Assembly (NCBI RefSeq): GCF_017876795.1
Contig: NZ_JAGIOR010000001.1
Span: 2,754,501 to 2,818,500 of the forward strand
Length of the DNA stretch: 64,000 bases
Direction of reading: 5' to 3'
DNA from: Rhizobium leguminosarum
GTDB lineage: Bacteria; Pseudomonadota; Alphaproteobacteria; Rhizobiales; Rhizobiaceae
A model generated the notes under the pieces. It saw only the letters and a list, made by a program, of their open reading frames with translations, was not told the DNA's origin and made no database searches. The position numbers were made by a program, and so were the translations under genes. Positions 26,009 to 34,453 of this stretch are shown piece after piece. Positions within the stretch are counted from its first letter, which is position 1, and the number at the start of each line of letters is the position of its first letter.

Positions 26009-26796
26009 TCAGCCGCCGGCACCCTGGTATTTTCCGGTGGCGTATCGCCAGTGCGCCATTGCGATCAGCACCCAGAGCGGGCCGGCAGCCAGAGCCGCTG
26101 GGCCGGCCCAGTCCCCAAGGATCGGTACGGGTTTGCCTAGCAGGGCGGCGACGGGGACCGAACTGGTCAGCGCCAGCGGAACGGCGGTGACGAGGGTGAT
26201 CTGGATGCTGCCGGGAAAAATGTTGAGAGGGTAGCGCATCAGTTCCCAGAAGCCGAAGAAGATCGAGAACAGATGGTTGGAGCGCACCCAGATCAGCGCG
26301 GTGGCGCCGATCATGGTGATGAGGGCGGCGGTCAGCAGCGTGGCGCTGAAAAGTGCGGCGACGAGGAACAGGGCTGAAGGGAGCGACCAGGCGAAGTCGA
26401 CGGAGAAAACCGCCCAGCCGAGCAGCGGCACGGCAAGGATGATGTGGCCGGCATGGAAAAGATCAGATAGACCCAGGGGCTGAAAGGCTTGACCAGCAGC
26501 ACATCGTAACTGCCGAGGCGCACCAGTTCTTCAAGATCGCGCAGCTGCGTGAAGCTCATCGCAGCGCCGAGGGAGTAGGCCAGCAGCTGGAAGCTGTAGA
26601 GCAGCGCCAGCTCCGACCAGCTCCAGCCGCCGAGTGTCTGGAAGCGGGCAAGCAGGATGCCGATGGTGGCGAAAACGCTGCCATAGGAGAGGATCTGTGC
26701 AAGGCGATCGAGCCAGAAGGCGCCGCGATATTCCATCTGCTAGCGGATATACATGCGCACCAGCAGCGGAATGATGCGGAGGTGATGAAGGAGCAT
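26009..26796 (-). pseudogene. ABC-2 type permease, disrupted (second permease of the exporter)
   Basis: This is an integral membrane subunit with about six helices, similar to DUF990-type permeases. The start ATG 26796 has GGGAGG and immediately follows the upstream permease. Two lesions are visible. A TAG at 26740-26742 stands between MYIR and QMEYRGAFWLDRL. Near 26462 the frame shifts within SPWVYLIF; the expected continuation HAGHIILAVPLLGWAVF is in another register. Translation could at best restart at ATG 26736, and then run only to the frameshift. The downstream half (residues after 26431) reads well in its own frame. Either the exporter is dead or the lesions are sequencing errors. Confidence 0.75.
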
Positions 26797-26798
26797 GG

Positions 26799-27599
26799 TC
26801 AGCCTCCCTGCACGGTGATGCGGGTGGAGGCTGAGCGCCACAGCCAGAGGACGCCCAAGAGGAACAATCCGGCCCAGCCAAGACCGAAGCCGAAATGCAG
26901 CCAGATGTCGGCAACCGAAAGCCGGCCGAGATAGACGGCATTGGGATAATAGACCACCCAGGCGAAGGGCAGGTGGCGGGCGATCGTCGCCAGCGGCTCG
27001 GGGAAGAACCAGAAGGGCACCAGCAGTCCGGAGAACAATTGCAGCAGGGCGCCGAGGATCCAGTCGAGCGAGAAGCTCGTCATCAGCCAGAAGGCGATGA
27101 GGCCGCAGAACATCGACATCAGGGACAGCAGGATGAAGGAAAGCGCCCAGAAGACGATGAACATGGCGCCGTCGAACAGGCTTGCCGGCGGCAGCATGCC
27201 GTAGAACATGGCTGTGACGGCGACGGTCGGGATGACCTGCGTCATCAGGCGATAGCCGAAACTGCCGCATTCATTGGCGAAGATGTAGAGCGGATAGAAG
27301 ATGGGCTTCAGCAACCAGACAGCGACGTCCCCTGTCTTCAGCGACCGGCCGATCTCGCCGATGATCCTTTCGGGGCGGGTGGCGCCCATCACTGCGCCGC
27401 CGAGCAGCGCATAGGTCAGCATTTGCTGCAGCGAGACGCCATCGACCACCGTTGCGCCGACGCCGGCATAGACGGCGAGCCAGATGGCGACCCGGGCGAC
27501 GACCTGCACGAGTTTGCCGAAGATGTTGGCCCAGACCTCGTTACGATAGGCAAGCTGCGCGTGGAAGGCGCTGCGCGTAAAAGCGAGATAAGCGCTCAT
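26799..27599 (-). CDS. ABC-2 type permease (first permease of the exporter)
   Basis: 266 residues with about six hydrophobic helices. The N-terminal FTRSAFHAQLAYRNEVWANIFG and the C-terminal half with PFAWVVYYPNAVYLGRL fit a family of ABC-2 permeases that occur as two different subunits with one ATPase. The start overlaps the ATPase stop by four bases (ATGA), and the gene ends two bases before the next start. So the three form a tight operon, minus strand. Confidence 0.85.
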   Translation of the reverse strand: MSAYLAFTRSAFHAQLAYRNEVWANIFGKLVQVVARVAIWLAVYAGVGATVVDGVSLQQMLTYALLGGAVMGATRPERIIGEIGRSLKTGDVAVWLLKPIFYPLYIFANECGSFGYRLMTQVIPTVAVTAMFYGMLPPASLFDGAMFIVFWALSFILLSLMSMFCGLIAFWLMTSFSLDWILGALLQLFSGLLVPFWFFPEPLATIARHLPFAWVVYYPNAVYLGRLSVADIWLHFGFGLGWAGLFLLGVLWLWRSASTRITVQGG

Positions 27600-28597
27600 G
27601 ACGCCCGCGCCCTGGCGTTGCGGCCCTGGTAGAAGGTGCGGATGACCTCTTCGATGTCGGGCTCGTGCAGCGCCACATCCTTGAGACCGCGGTCGTTTCC
27701 CACCTCCGACAGGACCCTGACCAGCGACACGTCTTCGCGTTCGGTCAGATAATTCTTGCGCAGGCCCTCGTCGCTGACGAGAGAAGCGGTGCTGAGCGGC
27801 AACGGCCCGGGGTCATGCGTAAATTCCAGCGTCAGCCGCCGGGCCGAGCCTAATGCCGCGCGCAGGCTCCTCAATTCGCCGTCGAAGATCAGCCTTGAGT
27901 GATCGACCATGATCAGCCGCGGGCAGATGGTTTCGATGTCCTGCAGGTCATGGGTGGTGAGGATGATGGTGACACCGCGTTCGCGGTTGATCTCGGCCAG
28001 AAAGCGCCGCACCGCATCCTTGGCGACCACGTCGAGCCCGATCGTCGGTTCGTCCAGAAAGAGGATCTTCGGATCGTGCAGCAGCGACATGACGATCTCG
28101 GCGCGCATGCGCTGGCCGAGGCTGAGATGGCGAACTGCGCGATCGAGAAAGGGTGTGAGGTCGAGCAATTCGCTGAAGCGCCGGAGATTGTCCGCATAGC
28201 GGGCGGGCGGGATATCATAGATGCGCTGGTGCAAGGTAAAGCTGTCGACCAGCGGCAGATCCCACCACAGCTGGCTGCGCTGGCCGAAGACGACGCCGAT
28301 CTCGCGTGCATTCTCCATCCGCTTGAGATGCGGCGTCCGGCCGAGCACCGAGAGCGCGCCGGCGCTAGGCACCAGGATGCCGGTCATCATCTTGATCATC
28401 GTGGATTTGCCGGCACCATTGGGGCCGAGATAACCCACGGCTTCGCCGGCAGCGACGTCGAAATCGATGTCGGATACGGCCAGAACTTCGGTATATTCGC
28501 TCGTCACCAGCGTCTTCAGGGCGCCCAGAAAGCCCGGAAATCTCTTGTGCTGCCGGAAGCGCTTGCTGACGCCCCGTGCCTCGATCAAAGCCGTCAT
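27596..28597 (-). CDS. ABC transporter ATPase of the exporter
   Basis: 333 residues. Walker A GYLGPNGAGKSTMIK near residue 56, signature LSLGQRMRAE near 161, Walker B KILFLDEPTIGLD and the switch HDLQDIE. The C-terminal 90 residues form an extra domain often found in exporters of the NodI/lipid or antibiotic type. First gene of a three-gene operon with two permeases, one of which is broken. The N-terminal motif VSKRFRQHKRFPGFLGALK is characteristic of this subgroup. Confidence 0.9.
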   Translation of the reverse strand: MTALIEARGVSKRFRQHKRFPGFLGALKTLVTSEYTEVLAVSDIDFDVAAGEAVGYLGPNGAGKSTMIKMMTGILVPSAGALSVLGRTPHLKRMENAREIGVVFGQRSQLWWDLPLVDSFTLHQRIYDIPPARYADNLRRFSELLDLTPFLDRAVRHLSLGQRMRAEIVMSLLHDPKILFLDEPTIGLDVVAKDAVRRFLAEINRERGVTIILTTHDLQDIETICPRLIMVDHSRLIFDGELRSLRAALGSARRLTLEFTHDPGPLPLSTASLVSDEGLRKNYLTEREDVSLVRVLSEVGNDRGLKDVALHEPDIEEVIRTFYQGRNARARAS

Positions 28598-28800
28598 ATG
28601 TATTTCCCGCCGATTCGGCAGCTGTGAGGATTGGAACCCAGGCTAACGCCGGGCTTGGCCAGCGCAAGCAAAAGTTGCTTTTGGCTATCACCCAATCGCG
28701 CAATTCAGAGCGCTGCAGCGTCCTTCGCGCATCCGAAAACACGCGGGGCGCCGCAGCCTTTTGCGTTGACAGCCGTGATCAATCGATAGCTGTTGGGGTC

Positions 28801-29343
28801 ATGAAGATTCTGGCAATATCCGGCAGCGCTCGGCGCGATTCCACCAATACAGCCATGCTGCGGGCGATCAGCGCCATTGCACCAAGTGAGATCGAGATCG
28901 CGATCTTCGATGGCGTCGGATACCTGCCGGTATTCTCGCCTGATCTCGAGGGGGAGTCCCTGCCGGCGGCGGTGCGGGATTTCATCGACGTGATCGCTCA
29001 GAGCGACGGGGTGATCATTGCCAGCCCGGAATATGTGCGATCCGTTCCCGGCGGCCTGAAAAATGCGATCGACTGGATGGTGTCAGGAGAGCAGATCGTC
29101 CACAAGCCGGTCGCACTGCTGCACGCATCACATCGGGGCGATGACATGCTGGCAGGTCTGCGCACTATCCTTGCGACCATCACCGACCGCTTCGCAGCGG
29201 ATATCTTCCTCCGGCTCCCTCTGATGAAGCTGGAACCGGCCGAGGTGTTTCGGGCAGTCGAGACGGCGGAGAACCGTTTGAGGGTACAGGCCTATCTGCA
29301 GGCCTTCTCGGCCTATTGCAAGGCAGCCGGCCAAACCGCCTGA
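28801..29343 (+). CDS. NAD(P)H-dependent FMN reductase-like flavoprotein
   Basis: 180 residues from ATG 28801 (GGGG six bases upstream; weak). The flavodoxin-like FMN site is evident: AISGSARRDSTNTAML at residues 5-20 and ASPEYVRSVPGGLKNAIDWM around 80. Members reduce FMN, quinones, chromate or azo compounds with NAD(P)H. Divergent from the ABC exporter operon. Native substrate unknown. Confidence 0.85.
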   Translation: MKILAISGSARRDSTNTAMLRAISAIAPSEIEIAIFDGVGYLPVFSPDLEGESLPAAVRDFIDVIAQSDGVIIASPEYVRSVPGGLKNAIDWMVSGEQIVHKPVALLHASHRGDDMLAGLRTILATITDRFAADIFLRLPLMKLEPAEVFRAVETAENRLRVQAYLQAFSAYCKAAGQTA

Positions 29344-29354
29344 GGTCCGCCCGG

Positions 29355-29501
29355 TCATCGGATCTCCATCAGCAGGCCACTCTCGAACGCTGTTTTTTCC
29401 TGGAGCGTGTGCAGTATCACGAGAGGGGCTGCGAGCAGCGCGGCGAGGATGAAGGCGGAGAGGAAATGCCTTTTGAGGAAACGGAGGATAGGTCGGATCA
29501 T
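29355..29501 (-). CDS. Small membrane protein, unknown function
   Basis: 48 residues from ATG 29501, with GGAG in TGGAGATCAAG upstream. One hydrophobic helix (FILAALLAAPLVILH) follows a basic N terminus (RFLKRHF). Convergent with the flavoprotein gene. Too short for family recognition; the ribosome binding site and clear helix make it plausible. Confidence 0.4.
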   Translation of the reverse strand: MIRPILRFLKRHFLSAFILAALLAAPLVILHTLQEKTAFESGLLMEIR

Positions 29502-29640
29502 CTTGATCTCCAGATGCCACAGATATCCTTGGTGCTGGACCTCAACAATTGCGGCAGCATGACTGGCTGCCTTGCAAGCTCCGCAATGCTGCCGCAACCC
29601 TTGTGGCGGACAGAGGGAAGGTCAAGAGAACAGGCGGGTG

Positions 29641-30312
29641 ATGCGGATATTGTTGATAGAAGACGAGCGGGAGTTGGCCGAGGCGCTGTCGGCAGCGCTT
29701 GGCAAACATGGGATCGTCACCGACCACACGATGCACCTGGCCGATGCCGTCGAGCTGACGCGGCAGAACCTCTACGACGCGATCCTGCTCGACCGGCGCC
29801 TGCCCGACGGAGAGGGGTTGAGCTTCATTCCGGAGCTGCGGCGGACGGGGAAGGATACGCCGATCATCGTGCTGACGGCGCGCAACGAGCCGAAGGAACG
29901 GGTCGAAGGGCTCGACCTCGGCGCCGACGACTATCTTGGCAAGCCGTTCCTGGTCGAAGAGCTGATGGCGCGGCTGCGGGCCGTGCTGCGGCGGGCGCCG
30001 GGTCTGGCCGAATTGCAGATTGCCGCCGGGCGGATGGTGATCGATCCGCTGCATCTCAGCGTTACTGTCGCAACGGTGCCGCTCGACCTGCCGCGACGCG
30101 AGCTTCTGGTGCTGGCAGCCCTTGCCCGGCGCAAGGGCAAGACGGTGCTCCGTTCGACGCTGGAGGCGGCGGTTTATAATTACGAGGAGGAAATCCAGTC
30201 GAATGCACTGGACGCGCATATTTCGCGGCTGCGCAAGCGGCTGATCGACGCCGGCGCCGGCGTCGCGATCCATAATATCCGCGGCGTCGGCTATCTCATG
30301 AAGGAAGAATGA
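29641..30312 (+). CDS. OmpR/PhoB family response regulator
   Basis: 223 residues from ATG 29641. Receiver with acidic pocket (LIEDERE), phospho-acceptor Asp in LLDRRLPDG at about 51, and Lys in GKPF at about 101; then a winged-helix output domain ending NALDAHISRLRKRLID and RGVGYLM. First gene of a two-component pair with the kinase, whose start overlaps its stop (ATGA). Target genes are not indicated by position. Confidence 0.9.
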   Translation: MRILLIEDERELAEALSAALGKHGIVTDHTMHLADAVELTRQNLYDAILLDRRLPDGEGLSFIPELRRTGKDTPIIVLTARNEPKERVEGLDLGADDYLGKPFLVEELMARLRAVLRRAPGLAELQIAAGRMVIDPLHLSVTVATVPLDLPRRELLVLAALARRKGKTVLRSTLEAAVYNYEEEIQSNALDAHISRLRKRLIDAGAGVAIHNIRGVGYLMKEE

Positions 30313-31655
30313 TGGACAAGGCGCAAGACGCCAATCCGTCGCTTTGGTGGCGGCTCAGCTGGCAGCTCAGCCTGGTCTTCGTCGGCGTGGTGACGGCCGT
30401 CACCATCGGGCTCTGCTTCTACGGCGCGACGATTCTTTCTCCGAACGTCGCGCTGGAGGATCAGATCACCGGCGTGCTGGCGTCGGCGGTTGGGCTCGAT
30501 GCCGAGGGACGGCTCGAAATAGGGGATACGCCGGAGCTCGATGCCTTCAAGCGAGAGTATGACGGGCTCTGGTATGTCGCGGCGACAACGAACGGTTCAT
30601 TCGTGTCCTACGGGACCATTCCCGCCGCCTACAGCGACGTTGCGCGTTTCACCTATCTCTTCGAAGGGGCCGATATCAGGGGATCGGCCGGCACGGACGA
30701 GATCGCCTCGGTCGAAAGCGTTGAGACCGGGATCGGCGAGCTCAGGGTTTTGTTCGGCGGCGTTGCCGACAAGGGCTGGCCGGTCCTGACCCTTATGGGC
30801 GCGGTTTATCCGATCTACCTCCCGCTGTTTGCCATCGCCTTGCCGGCGGTTTTTCTTGCCGTTCCCAGGATCGTCGGGCGCGGCCTTGCCAGCGTCAGCG
30901 AGGTTGCCCGCAAAGCCTCGGAAATCGACGCCCGCCGCTACGATGCGCGCCTGCCGCTCGACGGCATTCCGAGGGAGGTCGCGCCGTTGGTGATCGCCTT
31001 CAACGAGGCGCTCGACCGGCTGGAAAACGAGTACCGCAAACGGCAGCACTTCCTGATCGATGCGGCGCATGAGCTAAGGACACCGATCGCGATCATGCAG
31101 ACCCGGATCGACGGAACGCCGGAAGGGCAGGACCGCCGGCGATTGCTCGACGACGTCGCGCGGCTGGCGGAGACGGCCGAACAGCTGCTCGATTTCGAGC
31201 GCAACGACCAAGCGACCGATCTCCATGAAATGGTCGACCTCGTCGAGATTGCCCGCTCCGTGGTTGCCGATCTCGCGCCGGTGGCGATCGGCGCCGGCTA
31301 CCAGATCTCGTTTCAGAGCGAGGTCGAGAGCCTGAAGCGCAAGGGGAGCCCCTCGGCGCTGCCGCGGGCGGTGAGCAACCTCGTGCGCAATGCCATCGAC
31401 CATGGCGGCGGGAGCGGCATGATCACGGTCTCCGTATCGGCCTCCGGCGGCGGTCGGATCAGCGTCGCCGACGAGGGGCCGGGCATTCCGGCCGAGCACC
31501 GCGAGCTTGTGTTCGAGCCGTTCTATCGCGTCACTCCGAAGAGCACGGGGGCGGGGCTCGGCCTCAGCCTCGTCAAGCAGATCACCGCAAACCATGGCGG
31601 CGAAGTCAGCATCGAGAGTGGGGACGCCGGCACCGAGGTGGCGATCCGGCTTTGA
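30309..31655 (+). CDS. Sensor histidine kinase
   Basis: 448 residues. Two transmembrane helices (about residues 18-38 and 157-178) flank a periplasmic domain of about 120 residues, then a HAMP-like linker. The phospho-accepting His is in DAAHELRTPIAIMQ near 254. The ATP-binding domain has NLVRNAIDHGG (N box), DEGPGIP (G1) and GAGLGLSLVKQI (G2). Forms a pair with the overlapping response regulator. The stimulus is unknown; the periplasmic domain resembles those of QseC/PhoQ-like kinases only in layout. Confidence 0.9.
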   Translation: MMDKAQDANPSLWWRLSWQLSLVFVGVVTAVTIGLCFYGATILSPNVALEDQITGVLASAVGLDAEGRLEIGDTPELDAFKREYDGLWYVAATTNGSFVSYGTIPAAYSDVARFTYLFEGADIRGSAGTDEIASVESVETGIGELRVLFGGVADKGWPVLTLMGAVYPIYLPLFAIALPAVFLAVPRIVGRGLASVSEVARKASEIDARRYDARLPLDGIPREVAPLVIAFNEALDRLENEYRKRQHFLIDAAHELRTPIAIMQTRIDGTPEGQDRRRLLDDVARLAETAEQLLDFERNDQATDLHEMVDLVEIARSVVADLAPVAIGAGYQISFQSEVESLKRKGSPSALPRAVSNLVRNAIDHGGGSGMITVSVSASGGGRISVADEGPGIPAEHRELVFEPFYRVTPKSTGAGLGLSLVKQITANHGGEVSIESGDAGTEVAIRL

Positions 31656-31765
31656 TGACGCGGGAAAGGATGTAATGCTGCGGCAATTCTCGGCCGCCAC
31701 TTTTGCCTGAACTAGGGCGCCGCGCGTCCGACAGACGCGCTAAGGACGCTCTAGCACTTTAAACT

Positions 31766-31811
31766 GCGCATAATCCTTTCCGAAATCGATCTCGATTTCG
31801 GGGTTATGCGC
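31766..31811. repeat. 46-bp imperfect palindrome (REP-like)
   Basis: Outer arms gcgcataatcc and ggttatgcgc, inner arms ccgaaatcga and tcgatttcgg. This type of element is common between rhizobial genes. A second hairpin gcgcgtc.gacgcgc lies just before it (about 31723-31741). Confidence 0.7.
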
Positions 31812-31835
31812 TATCGGCGATGGAGGCCAGACAGA

Positions 31836-32726
31836 GTGCGCAGCAATCCATACACTTCATCCTTTTCAACACGGACTTCAAGGTTCTTTTCTGTTGCCCT
31901 GCCGCTGGCGCTTGCGGCGGCTGCGGCCGGGTGCAGCACGGTGCCACTAAAGCAAGCGGGCACGCTTTCTTCCTATTCCAATCTCGGTCCGCCCAAGGGC
32001 AAGCTTCAGAAGTCGCGCATCTATGTCGACGGGGCGGGTCTTGCGCCGGCGAAGACGGTCGCCATCGCCCCGACCACCTTTGCCTTCAGCGCCGCGACCC
32101 GCATCAAATCACCGGCCGACCGCACGATGGTGTCGAATGCGCTCGACCGGGCCCTCTGCATCTCGCTCAGCGACGAATACCGGATAGTGGCACAGGGCGA
32201 GCCCGCCGACCTGACGATCCGCTCCGTCGTTACAGACATCGTGCCGACCAACAAGGCGATGGCCGGCGTTTCGACGGTCGTGACCGTCGGCAGTGGCTTC
32301 GCGCTTCCGGTCGGCGTGCCGCGCTTGCCGGTCGGGCTCGGTGGGCTGGCCGTCGAGGCCGAGGCGGTCGATGGCTCGGGCGTCCAGCGGGCGGCGATGG
32401 TCTGGTCGCGTGGGGCGAATTCGCTGCAGAACGAGCCGCGCGTTTCCGAAGTGGGCGACGCCTACGGCCTTGCTTCGAAGTTCAGCAGCGAATTTTCCCG
32501 CATGCTGATTGCCCGCAAGGAGCCGAAGGGACTGGATCTTTCGCTCCCTTCCGGCCAGCGGATGAAATCCTGGCTCGGCGGGAAACCGAAATACGCCGCC
32601 TGCGATGCCTTCGGCCGCGAACCTGGCCTGATCGGCGCGGTCGCCTCCAACTTCGGCGCGCCGCCGCAATGGACAGAGAAGAAGCCGAAGCCGGCCGCCA
32701 TTTACCAACCGAGCGCTCAGCCCTAA
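31836..32726 (+). CDS. DUF3313-like lipoprotein
   Basis: 296 residues from GTG 31836, chosen because it has GGAGG nine bases upstream; an ATG at 31806 lies inside the palindromic repeat. A lipoprotein signal follows (hydrophobic VALPLALAAAAAG then Cys-Ser), giving an anchored outer-membrane or periplasmic protein. The mature part resembles DUF3313: SRIYVDGAGLAPAKTVAI, ALDRALCISLSDEYRI, then DLTIRSVVTDIVPTNKAM. Function unknown. Ends just before an elaborate hairpin cluster and a strong terminator. Confidence 0.75.
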   Translation: MRSNPYTSSFSTRTSRFFSVALPLALAAAAAGCSTVPLKQAGTLSSYSNLGPPKGKLQKSRIYVDGAGLAPAKTVAIAPTTFAFSAATRIKSPADRTMVSNALDRALCISLSDEYRIVAQGEPADLTIRSVVTDIVPTNKAMAGVSTVVTVGSGFALPVGVPRLPVGLGGLAVEAEAVDGSGVQRAAMVWSRGANSLQNEPRVSEVGDAYGLASKFSSEFSRMLIARKEPKGLDLSLPSGQRMKSWLGGKPKYAACDAFGREPGLIGAVASNFGAPPQWTEKKPKPAAIYQPSAQP

Positions 32727-32733
32727 CCCCGAG

Positions 32734-32815
32734 GGAGTGGTGCCGTCACTCCGGGAGCGACTCTTCCCGGAGTGGACTATTGCAGGAGTGACTCACTCCT
32801 GCAGCGAACCACTCC
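32734..32815 (+). other. Nested hairpin cluster (three-way junction) after the lipoprotein gene
   Basis: Outer stem ggagtggt (32734-32741) pairs with accactcc (32808-32815). Inside it are two perfect hairpins: cactccggga/tcccggagtg (32747-32774) and gcaggagtg/cactcctgc (32782-32802). All six arms contain ggagtg or cactcc, so alternative pairings are also possible. It lies between the stop codon at 32726 and the terminator at 32827. Could be part of the mRNA 3' end or a separate small RNA. Confidence 0.6.
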
Positions 32816-32826
32816 TGGGCTGACGG

Positions 32827-32870
32827 GACGGACGGGGTAAAGGCCCGCAAGCCTTGCTCCGTCCGTCTTT
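32827..32870 (+). terminator. Rho-independent terminator of the DUF3313 gene
   Basis: Stem gacggacgg (32827-32835) with ccgtccgtc (32859-32867), an inner aaggc/gcctt, then TTT. It ends the lipoprotein transcript and, with the preceding hairpins, any RNA encoded there. Confidence 0.7.
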
Positions 32871-32906
32871 GCTATTGAGGAGGTCACCGTGGCGCTGATA
32901 CGCAGC

Positions 32907-32938
32907 AAAAAAAGCCCCGCATGTTCATGCGAGGCTTC
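32907..32938 (-). terminator. Rho-independent terminator of the BA14K gene
   Basis: Read on the minus strand: aagcctcgcatg, loop aa, catgcggggctt, then TTTTTTT. It lies just past the stop of the gene at 32960. Confidence 0.85.
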
Positions 32939-32959
32939 CTTCCGGGCCGGGTGACTGGA

Positions 32960-33457
32960 TTACCGGCACTGGCGGCGCGGGCCGTAGCTCGGCTGGAAGG
33001 TATTGTCGTAGGCGCGGTACGACCGGTAGCGGCTGTAGCAATAGTCGGCATGCGAGCTGTAGCCACTTGAAGAATAGGCGCCTGGCTGCGAGGCGATGAT
33101 GCCACCGAGGAGCGCGCCGGCAGCGAGGCCGCCGATGATGGCGCCGGTATTGTCATAGTCGTGATAGTGACGGTTATAGTGACGGTTATAGCCACGGTCC
33201 CACCCATAGCGGTCGTCGCTATAGGAGTGGCGGTCGCTGTAGTGATGGCGGTTGGGATACCACCTGCGACCATTATGGAACTGCCCCGGGCAGTTGGTGA
33301 AGTTATTGCAGCCGACTGTCACGATACGGGCATCGGCACTTTGAGGCGCCGGTTGCGCCAATTGCGCCGGGCTCGGCACGAAGGCCGGGCCTGCCGAGGC
33401 CGGCATTCCGGAGAAAGCCGTCGCTATCGACAGGGCAATGATGGCGAATCTGTTCAT
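32960..33457 (-). CDS. BA14K family secreted protein
   Basis: 165 residues from ATG 33457 (AAGGTGAGAG upstream). Signal peptide FAIIALSIATAFSGMPASA, then a His/Tyr/Arg-rich segment, then a glycine-rich hydrophobic stretch (IIGGLAAGALLGGIIA). The C-terminal BA14K motif follows (DYCYSRYRSYRAYDNTF...RRQC) with two Cys. Named after a 14-kDa Brucella antigen with lectin-like activity; common and often duplicated in Rhizobiales. Envelope location is expected; exact role unknown. Confidence 0.9.
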   Translation of the reverse strand: MNRFAIIALSIATAFSGMPASAGPAFVPSPAQLAQPAPQSADARIVTVGCNNFTNCPGQFHNGRRWYPNRHHYSDRHSYSDDRYGWDRGYNRHYNRHYHDYDNTGAIIGGLAAGALLGGIIASQPGAYSSSGYSSHADYCYSRYRSYRAYDNTFQPSYGPRRQCR

Positions 33458-33674
33458 CTCTCTCACCTTGAGTAACGGATGTATCAAGAGGGTAACGCAG
33501 GGAAAGGTTATAGGTTTCATTTTGGGATGGGAGGCGCGATATATGTGCGTATCTGCTAACGCACTGGGATAAAATGGGGCTCGGCTACCGGCGGCCGATG
33601 CGGTGGGCTGCGGCCTGCCGGAGACCCGAAAGAATGCGGCGTTCGAGCGTATAGCGGGTGGCGCGTTATCAGGC

Positions 33675-33884
33675 TCACCTTCCGCCAGCCAGCAATCGAA
33701 GCTGGTTCTCGTCATGCACGCCTTGTCGGTAAAGCTCGATGATAAGGGCGCCGAGACGGGCGGCTTCCTCGCGTGATCGGTCAATCTGGAGCTCGCTACA
33801 CAGCGCTTCATGGACACGCCTGCACACATCGAGATCTTCGGAGGCGAGCGGTTCGTCACGCGTGCTGAACAGCTTGTCTGACAT
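33675..33884 (-). CDS. Small conserved-looking protein, unknown function
   Basis: 69 residues from ATG 33884, with GAAGGGC nine or so bases upstream. Mostly helical, charged: DVCRRVHEALCSELQIDRS then EEAARLGALIIELYRQG. The layout suits a short regulatory or partner protein. No family named. Confidence 0.65.
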   Translation of the reverse strand: MSDKLFSTRDEPLASEDLDVCRRVHEALCSELQIDRSREEAARLGALIIELYRQGVHDENQLRLLAGGR

Positions 33885-34104
33885 CGCAATCTGCCCTTCT
33901 TCGATGCGGTGAATCGCTATCGGTGAAAAAAAAGATAATTTCGCGATCTTTGCTCTGCAAGATGGGCGAACGTCCGATGTTCAAAAACAATTCGGGGCGC
34001 GCGCGCACGCCAGGAAACAGGCCAGGAAAAATGGGGCGAGGGCGGCGCGGCTGGTATGAGACCGATGGGCGCGTCGGCCTGACAGGCAGCGCGAGTGAGG
34101 AGAT

Positions 34105-34281
34105 CTACCTGGTTGCCGGATCCTTGCCGCCTTGCTGCGACAGACGCAGTTCTTTCAGCCTTTTGGTTTTCTCGCGGCGAGCCCGCTGCTCCGCTTCGAT
34201 GGTTTCCTTGGCGGCTCGCTCGGTGTTTTCGAAGCGATCCTGCCGATAAGCCTTTGATGAGGGTTCACGTTCTCTTGTCAT
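34105..34281 (-). CDS. Small Lys/Arg/Glu-rich protein, unknown function
   Basis: 58 residues from ATG 34281. Long charged helix: RFENTERAAKETIEAEQRARREK, followed by a basic KRLKELRLSQQ. Similar short helical proteins are found in rhizobia, but no function is known to me. The ribosome binding site is poor; an ATG at 34296 is the alternative start. Confidence 0.55.
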   Translation of the reverse strand: MTREREPSSKAYRQDRFENTERAAKETIEAEQRARREKTKRLKELRLSQQGGKDPATR

Positions 34282-34453
34282 GGCCGCTAAACGCAAATCG
34301 GCGAAAACGGTTTCATGAGAAAACGACTAAGCGGCTCTCAAAAAATCGAGGTGGTCGGCGTCGCCGCCTAATGCAGCCGACGGCCGCTCAAATTTTGTCG
34401 TGCCCGGTCAAGGCATGCCGCGGGCGCCTCATCGGCGCCCGTGGCATGACGGA

